A stretch of 35,310 nucleotides of DNA from Sulfuritalea sp. (GCA_020048435.1 JAIFMO010000025.1:1-35310); one strand, 5' to 3'. Positions 1 to 8,757 are shown, counted from the stretch's first letter. A program made the numbers and translations. Notes: generated from the letters alone by a model not told the origin.

Positions 1-714
1 GCGCTGATCCTGATGGACATCCAGATGCCGGTGATGAATGGCATTGATGCCACCCGCGCCATCCGCGCCCTGCCGGGCCGGGAAACGATCCCCATCCTGG
101 CGATGACGGCGAACGCCTTCGACGAGGACCGCCGCGATTGCATCGAGGCCGGCATGAACGATTTTGTGCCCAAACCGGTGGAACCGGACGCGCTCTACGC
201 AGCCTTGCTCAAATGGTTGCCAGCGGTGACAGTGAGCACGCCGAACGGAAGCAACGGGGAGCTCGCGGCAACGCCTGCCGCGCCAATATCGGTTGTGCCG
301 ACCACGATCACCTTGGCTCGCCTGGCGCAACTGGCTGAAGTGCCCGGTCTCAACCTGGCGCACGGCCTGGCGACACTGCGCGGCAAGGGTGAAAAGTATC
401 TCGAGCTGTTGCGGAAGTTTGTCACCGTGCACGCCGATGACATGACGCGCCTGGCCGAGTGCCTGGCCGACAATGATTCCGCCGCCACCGTGCATCTGGC
501 CCACGCGCTCAAGGGCGTGGCGGCTACGCTGGGCATCGAACGTGTGGCCGAACTGGCGGGGCAGTTGGAAACTATGTTGCGCACGGGCACGGGTGAAAGC
601 TCCCATGGTGCGGAACTCGACACCGTGGTAGCGGAAATCCGCCTGGAACTGGCGGCCCTGAGTGCCGCCATGGCGCGCCTGCCGGCCACCCCGACGGCAG
701 CGGCTGATGCATGA
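1..714 (+). CDS. Hybrid sensor kinase C-terminus (receiver + HPt), 5' partial
   Basis: The reading frame is open from base 1, so the N-terminal part (probably PAS and kinase domains) lies outside the window. The visible 237 residues start inside a receiver domain: [13 protein letters not shown] carries the phospho-acceptor Asp at visible residue 6, and the conserved Lys is in VPKPVEP (residue 58). A Pro/Thr/Ala linker (about 75-105) leads to an HPt domain, in which AHALKG places the phosphorylatable His at 168. The protein would act as an inner-membrane or cytosolic phosphorelay component that passes phosphate His-Asp-His to an unseen response regulator. The receiver resembles that of the kinase at 8856-10925 (shared [11 protein letters not shown]-like and [11 protein letters not shown] stretches), so the two are probably paralogues. 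The output pathway cannot be deduced from the sequence. Confidence 0.9.
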   Translation, partial: ALILMDIQMPVMNGIDATRAIRALPGRETIPILAMTANAFDEDRRDCIEAGMNDFVPKPVEPDALYAALLKWLPAVTVSTPNGSNGELAATPAAPISVVPTTITLARLAQLAEVPGLNLAHGLATLRGKGEKYLELLRKFVTVHADDMTRLAECLADNDSAATVHLAHALKGVAATLGIERVAELAGQLETMLRTGTGESSHGAELDTVVAEIRLELAALSAAMARLPATPTAAADA

Positions 715-749
715 CATACCGGCATCGGGGCCGGGCGCCCCAATAACGA

Positions 750-769
750 AAGCCCCGCGAACGGGGCTT
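750..769. terminator. Hairpin, candidate transcription terminator
   Basis: An 8-bp perfect stem (AAGCCCCG / CGGGGCTT) with a 4-base loop lies 35 bases after the stop of the preceding plus-strand gene. There is no T-run on the plus side. On the minus side the stem is followed by TCGTTATT, so it may terminate the minus-strand operon ending at 992 or work in both directions. Confidence 0.5.
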
Positions 770-770
770 C

Positions 771-877
771 CGGGTAGCTGACGGGAGGGGCGCCGGCTAC
801 CAAGGGGGACGGTGGGCTTGAACCATGAAGTAGTGACGGGAAACGGTAAGAAAATTGGCAATCGTTTGCGGGTGCAT
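771..877 (-). other. Second hairpin and 26-codon ORF of unknown meaning
   Basis: Between the two convergent genes (715-991) the only other structure I see is a second inverted repeat, GGTAGC at 773-778 with GCTACC at 796-801, next to the terminator-like hairpin. A minus-strand ORF from ATG at 877 to TAG at 797 would encode 26 residues beginning MHPQTIANF, and its stop lies inside the right arm. No clear Shine-Dalgarno sequence precedes it. It may be the 3' part of the minus-strand transcript, a small RNA, or nothing. The rest of 880-991 shows no recognisable feature. Confidence 0.15.
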
Positions 878-991
878 TGCGTTGTCCCTTTTATTACGAG
901 AATGAGGTTATTCCCAAAAGCTTCAGGATGAATCCAGCATTCAGGTTAAGCGAAGGTATGCTTCAACACCGTGCGCCAGCGCGCATAGGGG

Positions 992-2716
992 CTACGCGGA
1001 ACTATTATTTTTCGCAAATATCAGCGCTGCGTCGAGCGACTTCATGAACTCGGCCACTTTGATCGGCTTGGTGAGATAGGCGAAGAAGCCGGCGTCGACA
1101 GCCTGCTTGATGTTGTAAGGCAACGCATCGGCGCTGATCGCGACGATCGGGATATGTGCCGTCGCCGTGTCGGCGCGCAGGATATTCATGGCGTCAATCC
1201 CGTTGATGTCGGGTAGATGGATGTCCATCAGAATCACCTCGGGCAAATGGCTGCGTGCCATCCGGATACCCAGATTGCCGGTCGCCGCAGTCAGCAGGCG
1301 CAGGTCGGCGCGACGTGCCACCAGTTGTTCGACCAACTCCCGGTTGGCCGGGTTGTCTTCCACATACAGCAGGGTGCGCAGTGGCAGACCGTACGGTACC
1401 GCGGGTCGCACTGCTGCCGCTGGCCCGGGTTCATGCACAGCCCGTTGCGGTGGGTCCACCAGGGAGAATTCGATCCAGAATACGCTGCCCACCCCGACGG
1501 TGCTCTCCACGCCGATGGCGCCGCCCATCAGTTCGACCAGCCGTTTGGTCACCACCAGGCCGATGCCGGTGCCTTCTTCCGAACCTGTTTCCTTGCCAAG
1601 ACGATTGAACGGCTGAAAAAGCTGCGCCAGTTGTTCCGCGGCCAGTCCCGTACCGCTATCCCTGATGCTGATTCGCAATGCATCCGGGGGGCGCGGCGTG
1701 CACTCCACGACGACCGTGCCACCTGAATGGTTGTACTTGATGGCGTTGCTCAGCAGATTGATGAGAACCTGTTTGACCCGGGTCGGATCGGCATAAACAA
1801 ACCAGGGGGAGGCGAATTGCGGGAACGTCAAGCCGATGCCACGTTGCTGGGCCTGCGGTTCGATCATGGCCCGGCATTCGAGCATGACTTCGCCCAGCGA
1901 AACCGGCTCAAACGCCATTGTGGTTTTGCCTGCCTCGATCTGCGCAAGATCGAGGATTTCGTTGATCAGCGACAGCAGGTACCAGCCGCCCTTGAGAATC
2001 TGCTCGATGCTGCGCTGCTGGGTGGGCGTCGGCGGCGGCGTGCCGGTTTCAATGAGTTGGGCAAAACCGAGGATGGCATTCAGCGGCGTGCGCAACTCGT
2101 GGCTCATGCTGGAAAGAAAAGTGGATTTTGCGCGGTTGGCTTCCTCGGCGATCGCCAGGGCTTGATTACGCTCCGCTTCGAGGCGTTTGCGCTCCGTAAT
2201 GTCGGAAATGGCAATGCGTATAGCCGTCTCGCTAGCGCCGACTTTTTGGTTCGCGCAATCCACCAGGGCATGAAGGAGCGTGCCATCGCCACGTTGCAAG
2301 GTCAGTTCGACGGTGTCGCGCCCGATACGGTTTTTTACGTTGGTGAAATGGCGGGACCAGCACTCCCGATCCGCAGGCACGACAAAAACACTGAAGCGTT
2401 TATTCAACAGTTTTGGGCGTTCCATCCCGAGAAGGGTAATGCCGGTAAGGTTGATCTCTACAATCCGGCCGTCGGCGGTCAGGGTGATATAGCCCACCGG
2501 GGCGAAATCGTAGAGGTTCGCGTAGCGGTCACGCGATTCCTCCATGGCCAGGTTGGCCAGATTCAACTGCTCGTTCTGCATCTCCAGTTCGATCTGGTGC
2601 ACCTGCAGTTCGTGCAGCAGGGCATCGGCGGACCGGCGCGGCAGCAAGGCCGGCGCGTCCTGGGCCAGTTTGGCTTCGGCGCTCTTGCGCAGCGGGTCGG
2701 TGGATGTTTTCTTCAT
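992..2716 (-). CDS. PAS / histidine kinase / receiver hybrid protein
   Basis: 574 residues, no membrane segments. The order is an N-terminal helix rich in Glu/Gln (about 25-60), one PAS domain (62-175) closing with ISDITERK, a HisKA domain with phospho-acceptor H206 ([13 protein letters not shown]), an HATPase_c domain (N box around 320-328, GTGIGL near 382), and a C-terminal receiver (448-565) with D498 (LMDIHLPD) and K550 (LTKP). All catalytic residues are present, so it should be an active soluble hybrid kinase. Its start lies 7 bp after the stop of the CheB-CheR-PAS gene, and it is probably the kinase partner of that protein and the last gene of the minus-strand operon. A copy of the 24-bp dispersed repeat encodes residues K158 to T164 (KVGASET) near the end of the PAS domain. 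Confidence 0.93.
   Translation of the reverse strand: MKKTSTDPLRKSAEAKLAQDAPALLPRRSADALLHELQVHQIELEMQNEQLNLANLAMEESRDRYANLYDFAPVGYITLTADGRIVEINLTGITLLGMERPKLLNKRFSVFVVPADRECWSRHFTNVKNRIGRDTVELTLQRGDGTLLHALVDCANQKVGASETAIRIAISDITERKRLEAERNQALAIAEEANRAKSTFLSSMSHELRTPLNAILGFAQLIETGTPPPTPTQQRSIEQILKGGWYLLSLINEILDLAQIEAGKTTMAFEPVSLGEVMLECRAMIEPQAQQRGIGLTFPQFASPWFVYADPTRVKQVLINLLSNAIKYNHSGGTVVVECTPRPPDALRISIRDSGTGLAAEQLAQLFQPFNRLGKETGSEEGTGIGLVVTKRLVELMGGAIGVESTVGVGSVFWIEFSLVDPPQRAVHEPGPAAAVRPAVPYGLPLRTLLYVEDNPANRELVEQLVARRADLRLLTAATGNLGIRMARSHLPEVILMDIHLPDINGIDAMNILRADTATAHIPIVAISADALPYNIKQAVDAGFFAYLTKPIKVAEFMKSLDAALIFAKNNSSA
2224..2247 (+). repeat. 24-bp dispersed repeat, copy 1
   Basis: CCGT-CT followed by an exact CGCTAGCGCCGACTTTTT. 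It lies inside the minus-strand kinase gene, where it is translated as KVGASET in the PAS domain. Confidence 0.9.
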
Positions 2717-2723
2717 TGGCGTT

Positions 2724-5363
2724 CTATCCCTGGAGGCCGCGTTTTCTGAGCTCGGCCTCCAGTTGCTTGATTTCGGTGATGTCGGTGAAGGTAATCACCA
2801 CGCCGTCGATCACATTCTCCTGGGTGCGGTAGGGCATGATGCGCACGCGATACCAGCGGCCGTCGTGGGTGTTGACCTCTTTCTCCTGGAACACCAGGGT
2901 GCGCAGCACTTCCAGTGCGTCATTCTTGAGCTGCGGGTAGTCGAGGTCGGTGACGACATGCGAGAGCGGCCGCCCGACATCGCCCGGAATCAGCTTGAAA
3001 AGCTTGGTGGCGTAGGTGGTGAAGCGGCGCAGTTGCATCTCGTTGTCGAGGAAGACCGTGGCAATTTCCGTGCTGTTGAGCAGATTCGCCATGTCGTTCT
3101 GCACCCAGGTGAGGTTCTCCACCTTGGACTGCAGCTCGGCATTGACCGTCTGGAGCTCTTCGTTCAACGACTGCAACTCTTCTTTCGAGGTGGACATTTC
3201 CTCGTTGGTCGATTGCAGCTCTTCATTGGTGGATTGCAGTTCCTCGTTGCTCGACTTGAGCTCTTCCACCGTGGTCTGCATTTCTTCGTGGGTGACTTGC
3301 AGCGCCTCGCGGGTCTGCTGCAGCTCCTGCATCAGCGCATTGTGCGTGTCCGTGGCGATGCTTTTGCTCGGCTTGCGCCGCGCCGGCGGCGTAGGCATGT
3401 CCTTGAAGACGATGAGGACGCGCCCGCGCAGGGGCTCGGGTTTGTCGATCGCTTGCACGGTCACATTGACGATTTGCGTGCCGCCGTTGGTGCCCACCCG
3501 CAGCCCGTTGAGGCGGATCGGCAGAAAATCTTTCTGGGCCTTGCGGATCACGCCGGTGAGCGCCTCGCGCAGCCCTTCGCGCGCCATGGCGTGGATGTTC
3601 ATGTTGGTCTTGCCGGCGGCGGGTTCCAGATACTTGCCGGTACGACCGCTGATGTAGAGGATGTCGCCCTCGCCATTCACCAGCACGGCAGCGGGCGCGA
3701 AATTCTGCTGGATCAGCTGGTCGGCGAGCTGGCCGAGGTTTTCGGGGCGCTCGGCGAGGAGCGGTGGGCTGGACATGGCATTGTGCACTTTGCCGGGAAA
3801 ATCCAGTTCATTCACGGAGAGCGCCTGGTCGAGGCGCTGGAAGATGCGCGCCTTGTTATTGAGCGACGCGAACAGGTGGTTGAAGTTGCCGACGGTCTCG
3901 GCGCTGCCGAGCACCAACAGTCCGCCCCGGTTGAGGGCGTAATAGAACAGCGGCAGCAGCTTTTTCTGCAATGCCGCGCCGAAGTAGATCAGCAGGTTGC
4001 GGCAGGTGAGGATGTCGAGCTTGGTGAAGGGCGGGTCGGAAACGACATTCTGCGGCGCGAACACCACCATTTCACGGATGTCCTTGGCGACCCGATAGCC
4101 GCCGCCTTCATCGGGGATGAAATGACGCGCCAGCCGTTCCGCTGAAACATCCGCCGCAATGTTGGCCGGGTAGAAACCCTTGCGCGCCGCATCGATGGCA
4201 TCCGGGTCGAGATCGGTGGCGTAGATTTGCAGCGTGAAATGCGCCACTGGCTGGGCGAGCGCCAAGGCTTCCTTAAACACCATCGCCAGCGAATAGGCCT
4301 CTTCGCCGGTGGAGCAGGCGGGCACCCAGGCCCGCAGGGCCTTGCCGGACGGATGGCGGGCCAGCAGCGTCGGGAGCGCTTCCGTACGCAGGCTTTCCCA
4401 GACCTCGGGATCACGGAAGAAGCTGGTGACGCCGATCAGCAGTTCCTTCAAGAGCAGGTCGAGCTCGTGCGGGTTCTCGCGCAGGAGCTGCACATACGCA
4501 TCGATGCTGGCGATCTGGTGCACGGCCATGCGCCGTTCGATACGCCGGTGGAGCGTGTTGGACTTGTAGAGGGAAAAGTCATTGCCGCTGCGTTCGCGCA
4601 GCAGAATGATGATCTTGTCGAGGGCATTGAGGACGTCCGCCAGGGCGAGCGGATCACTCGGCGGCACTTGGGAGGGATGCCGCAGGGTGTCGGCGATGCG
4701 CCCCGGCATGGCATCGGGCAGGGCAACGATGTCGGCCAGCCCAGCTTCGATGGCGCAACGCGGCATGCTGTCGGCCTTGGCGCTGGCGGGTTCCTGCACC
4801 AGCGTCAGCCCGCCCTTCTCCTTGATGGCGCGCAGACCGAGGACGCCGTCGGAGCCCATGCCGGAAAGGATGACGCCGATGGCGTGCTCCTGGCGATCTT
4901 CGGCGAGGGTGCGCAGGAAGAAATCGATCGGCAGGCGCAGGCCGCGCGGCGCGACGGGATCGAGCAGGTGCAGCTTGCCGTGGAACAGCGAGAGATCGTG
5001 ATCGGGCGGGATAACATACACACCCTCGGCGCGGACAAGCATGCCGTCGGTCGCCTCGACGACGGTCATGGTGGTGTGACGCCGCAAGAGATCCGGCAGG
5101 GCGCTGACGTGTTCCGGGGCGAGGTGCTGGACGATGACGAAAGCCATGCCGCAGCCGGGCGGCACATGGCTGAAGAATTCTTCCAGCGCTTCAAGTCCGC
5201 CGGCGGAACAGCCGATGCCGACGATGGGGAAATCTGCGACTGGAGACTTTACGGCAGTCTGGCCGACGTCAGCACCCGGCGGGGCGCGCCGCCGCTTGTG
5301 CGGGGTGAGGGGGGGTGCCATTGGCGGGTCATCCAAGACTGGGGAAAACCACCATACACTCAT
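2724..5363 (-). CDS. CheB-CheR fusion with coiled coil and PAS domain
   Basis: 879 residues. An N-terminal CheB methylesterase domain (about 45-230) has the catalytic triad visible as S53 (GCSAGG), H80 (VQHL) and D172 (GMGSDG). A CheR methyltransferase follows, with an N-terminal helical part from about 250 and the SAM-binding VPACSTGEEAYS region near 350. After a linker comes a long Glu/Gln/Ser-rich heptad coiled coil (about 670-745, repeated EELQSTNEE units) and a PAS domain (about 750-870) ending TFTDITEIKQLEAEL. No kinase domain is present; the adjacent downstream gene probably supplies it. The start at 5363 overlaps the lipoprotein stop by ATGA, which favours it, although Met15 (MAPPLTP, 5321) is an alternative. 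Such proteins are chemosensory-like adaptors without known chemoreceptor targets; the signal is unknown. Confidence 0.93.
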   Translation of the reverse strand: MSVWWFSPVLDDPPMAPPLTPHKRRRAPPGADVGQTAVKSPVADFPIVGIGCSAGGLEALEEFFSHVPPGCGMAFVIVQHLAPEHVSALPDLLRRHTTMTVVEATDGMLVRAEGVYVIPPDHDLSLFHGKLHLLDPVAPRGLRLPIDFFLRTLAEDRQEHAIGVILSGMGSDGVLGLRAIKEKGGLTLVQEPASAKADSMPRCAIEAGLADIVALPDAMPGRIADTLRHPSQVPPSDPLALADVLNALDKIIILLRERSGNDFSLYKSNTLHRRIERRMAVHQIASIDAYVQLLRENPHELDLLLKELLIGVTSFFRDPEVWESLRTEALPTLLARHPSGKALRAWVPACSTGEEAYSLAMVFKEALALAQPVAHFTLQIYATDLDPDAIDAARKGFYPANIAADVSAERLARHFIPDEGGGYRVAKDIREMVVFAPQNVVSDPPFTKLDILTCRNLLIYFGAALQKKLLPLFYYALNRGGLLVLGSAETVGNFNHLFASLNNKARIFQRLDQALSVNELDFPGKVHNAMSSPPLLAERPENLGQLADQLIQQNFAPAAVLVNGEGDILYISGRTGKYLEPAAGKTNMNIHAMAREGLREALTGVIRKAQKDFLPIRLNGLRVGTNGGTQIVNVTVQAIDKPEPLRGRVLIVFKDMPTPPARRKPSKSIATDTHNALMQELQQTREALQVTHEEMQTTVEELKSSNEELQSTNEELQSTNEEMSTSKEELQSLNEELQTVNAELQSKVENLTWVQNDMANLLNSTEIATVFLDNEMQLRRFTTYATKLFKLIPGDVGRPLSHVVTDLDYPQLKNDALEVLRTLVFQEKEVNTHDGRWYRVRIMPYRTQENVIDGVVITFTDITEIKQLEAELRKRGLQG

Positions 5364-6106
5364 TTTCCGTCATTGGGCGTGATGCCATTACCTGTCGTCG
5401 GGCCTGCCGTCTGTCCAGCAGCGTCGGTTGGCCCGTGGTTGGCGGATTCTGCGCAAAAGTCCGCCAGGCTTTCCAGCACCGAATGTACCGCACGGTTGGC
5501 CGCCTCGACGCCGCTGCGGGGATCGTCGCCCGTGGCGGCAACGCTGGCGTCGAATTCGCGCTGTGCCAGCACTTGCCGCGTCGCGTTATCCACCAGATAG
5601 GCCCGCAGCGTGAACCGTACCTGGCTCGGCGGGCTGCCGAAATCCTGCTGCAAACGAATGATCTCGGTGTCGAGCCGCAAGTCGCCAGCCGCGGCGCTGG
5701 GCGTCAGTATCACGGCGCGAAACGCCCCGCTGTCTTCGACTGCCGTGACGATGAGGGGCACGATCATGCGTGCTGGCGTATCCACCCATTCGCTGTGTGC
5801 AAAATATTCGAGCTGGTGCGGTTCGCGCACATAGATGATGCGTTGGCTGTCGAAGCCCGCCGCGGCATGCGGTGGATTGATGATCAAGGTCGGCGCTTGC
5901 GAACGGTCGGTGCCGTACCGCCAGCGCCGACTTTTTTCGGTTGCCGCAGCGGCTATTGGCACGAGGGGGCTGCGCGTGCTGTCGAGCGCATAAAACGTCG
6001 GTGGCGGCGTCGCAATCGGTTTCAGTGCGCCGCAGCCAAAGAGCAGCGACAGCAAAAGTAGCGCGGCGCCCAGCCGGCAGCATCGGGCAAAAAATAGATG
6101 GGTCAT
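5360..6106 (-). CDS. ABC-transport auxiliary lipoprotein (PqiC-like)
   Basis: 248 residues with a lipoprotein signal: a positively charged start, a hydrophobic run (ALLLLSLLFG) and a lipobox with C25 (LLFGC). The mature part contains PPTFYALDS near its start and alternating strands typical of the ABC_trans_aux / PqiC family, which acts as the outer-membrane partner of MCE transport complexes. Its start overlaps the MCE gene stop by ATGA, so the two are translationally coupled. It probably links the periplasmic MCE ring to the outer membrane during phospholipid movement. Dispersed repeat copy 2 lies within the gene and is read as EKSRRWRYG, a different frame from copy 1. Family assignment rests on the lipobox, length and operon position. 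Confidence 0.85.
   Translation of the reverse strand: MTHLFFARCCRLGAALLLLSLLFGCGALKPIATPPPTFYALDSTRSPLVPIAAAATEKSRRWRYGTDRSQAPTLIINPPHAAAGFDSQRIIYVREPHQLEYFAHSEWVDTPARMIVPLIVTAVEDSGAFRAVILTPSAAAGDLRLDTEIIRLQQDFGSPPSQVRFTLRAYLVDNATRQVLAQREFDASVAATGDDPRSGVEAANRAVHSVLESLADFCAESANHGPTDAAGQTAGPTTGNGITPNDGK
5913..5937 (+). repeat. 24-bp dispersed repeat, copy 2
   Basis: CCGT-AC followed by CGCCAGCGCCGACTTTTTT, one base different from the core (T to C in GCTAGC) with one extra T. It is inside the lipoprotein gene, which reads it on the opposite strand. Confidence 0.85.
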
Positions 6107-7053
6107 GGCTGCGTTGCTCCTTTTGATGATTCTCCCGGGCCCTCTGGCACCGATTTGCGCCCGAACAGGAGGCCGGCCGGATTACGTTCGGTTTGCTCGG
6201 TCAGGCGGCGCAGCGAGGCCGACAGTACGCTCAATTCGCCGAGCAGGCGTTCCAGCTCCGGCAGCGTCTCCGCGGTAAAGCGCGTGACGTCGGCGCCGAT
6301 GGCATTCACCGTCTTGCCGGTACTGTTGCTGGTCCTGGCGACTTCGTTGCCCATTTTCTCGACGGCGTCGGCGCCACGTCCGATGCGATCGATCACCGGC
6401 CCGAGCCGTGCCGAGGCACGCGAAGAATTATCGAGCGTGCGGGCCGCATTGAGCATGCCGGCATCGATGGCGTCCTTGCGGGCGACAATCGTCCTGGCCA
6501 CGATGGCGATGTCGGCGAGCGTACTGGTGAGGGCCGCCCGGTTCGTCTCGCTGAGCAGCGCATTGATGTTGTTCGACGTGTTGTCCAACTTGGCCAGCAC
6601 GCTGGTGAGCACATTCTCCAGGCGTGCGCCGAGCGATGGCTTGGTGGGGATCACCGGATAGCGGTCGCCCGTCTTGATGCCTAGCGGCAAGGAATCCACC
6701 GTTCCGCCGCTGAGCTCGACATAGGCGATGCCGGTCAGCCCCTGGGTTTTCAGCACAGCCACGGTGTCTTCCTTGATCGGCGTGCCGCGCTCGATGGCGA
6801 AGATCAGGTTCACCCGTTCCGGCGTACTGGAATCGAGCGCAATCTCACGCACCTTGCCGACATCGACACCGTTGTATTTGATCGGCGCATTCAGGTTGAG
6901 GCCGGCGACCGACTCGTCTTCGATGGCCAGATACAGGTCGAACTTCTTCTGGAAAGCGCCGCCGGAGGCGAGCCAGAGCACGCTGGCGATCAGTACGGCA
7001 CCGAGGACGAGGACGAACGCGCCGACGAGCGGATAGTTCACTTTGGTTTCCAT
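6103..7053 (-). CDS. MCE-domain (MlaD-type) lipid transport protein
   Basis: 316 residues. The N-terminus METKVNYPLVGAFVLVLG carries one signal-anchor helix (about 8-30). It is followed by a single MCE domain (about 38-120) with APIKYNGVDVGKV and the LKTQGLTGIAYVEL strand typical of the pore-lining region. The C-terminal part (about 145-290) is helical and Ser/Asn/Thr-rich, probably a coiled coil that extends the periplasmic ring. The protein would form the hexameric periplasmic component that hands lipids between the inner membrane and the lipoprotein partner. A GGAG sequence sits 7 bases before the ATG, and the gene starts 2 bp after the ATPase stop. It is longer than E. coli MlaD (183 residues) and closer in architecture to single-MCE proteins paired with a PqiC-like lipoprotein. 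Confidence 0.93.
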   Translation of the reverse strand: METKVNYPLVGAFVLVLGAVLIASVLWLASGGAFQKKFDLYLAIEDESVAGLNLNAPIKYNGVDVGKVREIALDSSTPERVNLIFAIERGTPIKEDTVAVLKTQGLTGIAYVELSGGTVDSLPLGIKTGDRYPVIPTKPSLGARLENVLTSVLAKLDNTSNNINALLSETNRAALTSTLADIAIVARTIVARKDAIDAGMLNAARTLDNSSRASARLGPVIDRIGRGADAVEKMGNEVARTSNSTGKTVNAIGADVTRFTAETLPELERLLGELSVLSASLRRLTEQTERNPAGLLFGRKSVPEGPGESSKGATQP

Positions 7054-7055
7054 GA

Positions 7056-7937
7056 TTAACTCCTGATGCTTGCGGCCTGAGGTGCTGCGGCCCGAGGTGC
7101 TGCGGCCCGAGGTGCTGCCGCCTGATGTGCTGCGGCCGGTGACTTACTCTGCTCCTGCGCCGCCCGGCCGCGCGGGCCGTCGAAGAATTTGCGGATGGCC
7201 GGCTGGTCCATTTGCGCCAGCTCGGCCATCGAGCCGATGCCCTGCACCTTGCCGTCGGCAAGGACGGCGACGCGGTCGGCCAACTGCCACAACAGATCGA
7301 GATCGTGGGTGATCATGACGATGGTCAGACCGCCCCGGTCGCGTAGCTTGCGCACCAGCTGGTCGACCCCGCCAGCACTTTCCGGGTCGAGGCCGGCGGT
7401 CGGTTCGTCGAGAAACAACAATTCCGGATCGAGGATCAGGGCGCGGGCCAGCGAGGCGCGCTTCAGCATGCCGCCGCTGAGCTCTGCTGGATATTGCGCA
7501 CCGACCTCTGGCTGGAGGCCGGTCAGGGCGAGTTTTTCCGCGGCCAGCGCATCAACCACGGCGTTATCCAGCGTGCGGTGTTCGCGTAGCGGCAGCCCGA
7601 TGTTTTCCAGGATGGTCAATGAACCGAACAGGCCGCCATGCTGAAACATCACGCCCCAGCGCAGGCGCAAGGCGAGGGTTGCCGCCGCGTCGATGTCGCC
7701 CAGGTCGACGCCGAGAACCCGGATGGAGCCGGCATCCGGACGGTGCAGCAGGATCATTTCGCGCAGCAGCGTGGACTTGCCGGAGCCGCTGCCGCCGATC
7801 ACGGCGAATATCTCGCCCCGGCGCACGTCGAAATCGAGGTCGGCATGCACGACATGGTCGCCAAAGCGGGTCGATAATTTGCTGATCTCGATGACCGCCG
7901 CATCCGGGGGCGCTGTCGCCAGCAGGGTGTCTGGCAT
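7056..7937 (-). CDS. MlaF-type ABC transporter ATP-binding protein
   Basis: 293 residues from the ATG at 7937, chosen because it follows the permease stop by one base; a longer in-frame start at 7985 would run back into the permease. Walker A is GGSGSGKST (48-56), the signature is LSGGM (153-157), Walker B LLFLDEPTAGLDP begins at 173, and the switch His is H211. It should energise lipid transport with the permease encoded just upstream. The C-terminus (about 262-290) departs from the family: it is an Ala/Pro/Arg/Gln tail with repeated AAAPR units, encoded by a 15-bp tandem repeat. The tail follows the family's usual end (IRKFFDGPRG) and is probably a disordered addition. No MlaB-type STAS gene or MlaC gene is visible in this operon. 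Confidence 0.93.
   Translation of the reverse strand: MPDTLLATAPPDAAVIEISKLSTRFGDHVVHADLDFDVRRGEIFAVIGGSGSGKSTLLREMILLHRPDAGSIRVLGVDLGDIDAAATLALRLRWGVMFQHGGLFGSLTILENIGLPLREHRTLDNAVVDALAAEKLALTGLQPEVGAQYPAELSGGMLKRASLARALILDPELLFLDEPTAGLDPESAGGVDQLVRKLRDRGGLTIVMITHDLDLLWQLADRVAVLADGKVQGIGSMAELAQMDQPAIRKFFDGPRGRAAQEQSKSPAAAHQAAAPRAAAPRAAAPQAASIRS
7071..7130. repeat. 15-bp tandem repeat, four units
   Basis: Four consecutive 15-base units with consensus TGCGGCCCGAGGTGC, the middle two identical and the outer two with one to three changes. It lies in the 3' end of the ATPase gene and encodes AAAPR-type pentapeptides, so copy-number change keeps the frame. Confidence 0.9.
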
Positions 7938-7938
7938 G

Positions 7939-8757
7939 TCAGAGATCCAGCGCGCTGAAGGCAATCGAGAACATGGCATCGGCAACGATCACGAGAAAAC
8001 TGGACTGCACGACGCTGCGCGTGGTCTGGCGGCCCACGCTGTCGGCGCCGCCTTTGGTGCGGAAGCCCTGAAAGCAGCCCACCACGGCGATGATGGCGGC
8101 GAACACCGGCGCCTTGCCGATACCGACCAGATAGGTTGTCACGCTGACGACATTGGTGAAACGCTCGAAAAACTCTTCAAAACCGACCCCCAGTTGCGCC
8201 CGCGCCATGAGCATGCCGCCGCAGACGCCACATAGATCGGCGAACACCGTCAGCAGCGGCAACACGATCAGCAGCGCCAGGATCTTTGGCAGCACCAGCA
8301 CTTCCAGCGGCGCAATGCCGAGCGTGCGCATGGCGTCGATCTCCTCGGTCACGGCCATGGTGCCAATCTGTGCGGCATAGGCGGAACCCGAACGCCCGGC
8401 GATAATGATGGCAGTGATCAGGGGGGCAAACTCGCGCAGCATGGAAATGCCGACCAGATCAACCACGAAGATGTTGGCGCCGTATTGCCTGAGCTGGCCG
8501 GAACCTTGATAGGCGACCACGACCCCGAGCAGGAACGACAGTAGCCCGACGATGGGCAGCGCATTGACACCAGCGCTGCCAATGTTGCTCAGCAGCGGCC
8601 GCCAGCGCATGCGTGACGGGTGTGCGATGCAGCCGGCCAGCGCGACCGCGCTTTCCCCGATAAAGCCCAGCAGCGCAACGCCTTCCGCGTAAACCGCCAC
8701 GCTGCTGCGGCCTAGATTTTCAAGCGATGACGCGAATGTTCTGGATTCCGGATTCAT
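7939..8757 (-). CDS. MlaE-type ABC lipid transporter permease
   Basis: 272 residues from the ATG at 8757. The longer in-frame start at 8895 adds 46 residues that look non-coding and overlaps the divergent gene. The protein has an N-terminal amphipathic region and then about five hydrophobic segments (about 65-88, 95-125, 148-175, 190-220, 240-270). Its most conserved family block, REFAPLITAIIIAGRSGSAYAAQIGTM, is written here in two parts: REFAPLITA starts at residue 109 and GRSGSAYAAQIGTM at 121, followed by VTEEIDAMRTLG. It would form the inner-membrane dimer that works with the ATPase and MCE protein. It is the first gene of the six-gene minus-strand operon, divergent from the kinase at 8856. 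No strong Shine-Dalgarno sequence is visible before the chosen ATG, so the exact start is less certain than the identity. Confidence 0.92.
   Translation of the reverse strand: MNPESRTFASSLENLGRSSVAVYAEGVALLGFIGESAVALAGCIAHPSRMRWRPLLSNIGSAGVNALPIVGLLSFLLGVVVAYQGSGQLRQYGANIFVVDLVGISMLREFAPLITAIIIAGRSGSAYAAQIGTMAVTEEIDAMRTLGIAPLEVLVLPKILALLIVLPLLTVFADLCGVCGGMLMARAQLGVGFEEFFERFTNVVSVTTYLVGIGKAPVFAAIIAVVGCFQGFRTKGGADSVGRQTTRSVVQSSFLVIVADAMFSIAFSALDL

Noticed and set aside
805-840. tRNA-like GGTTCAAGCC on the minus strand
   Set aside because: The flanking bases do not form a T-stem or acceptor stem, and no cloverleaf can be drawn.
2544-5600. Long plus-strand ORFs (2544-4145 and 4227-5600) opposite the CheB-CheR gene
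   Set aside because: They are antisense shadows of a gene with clear catalytic motifs; their translations show no family pattern and are typical of high-GC opposite frames.
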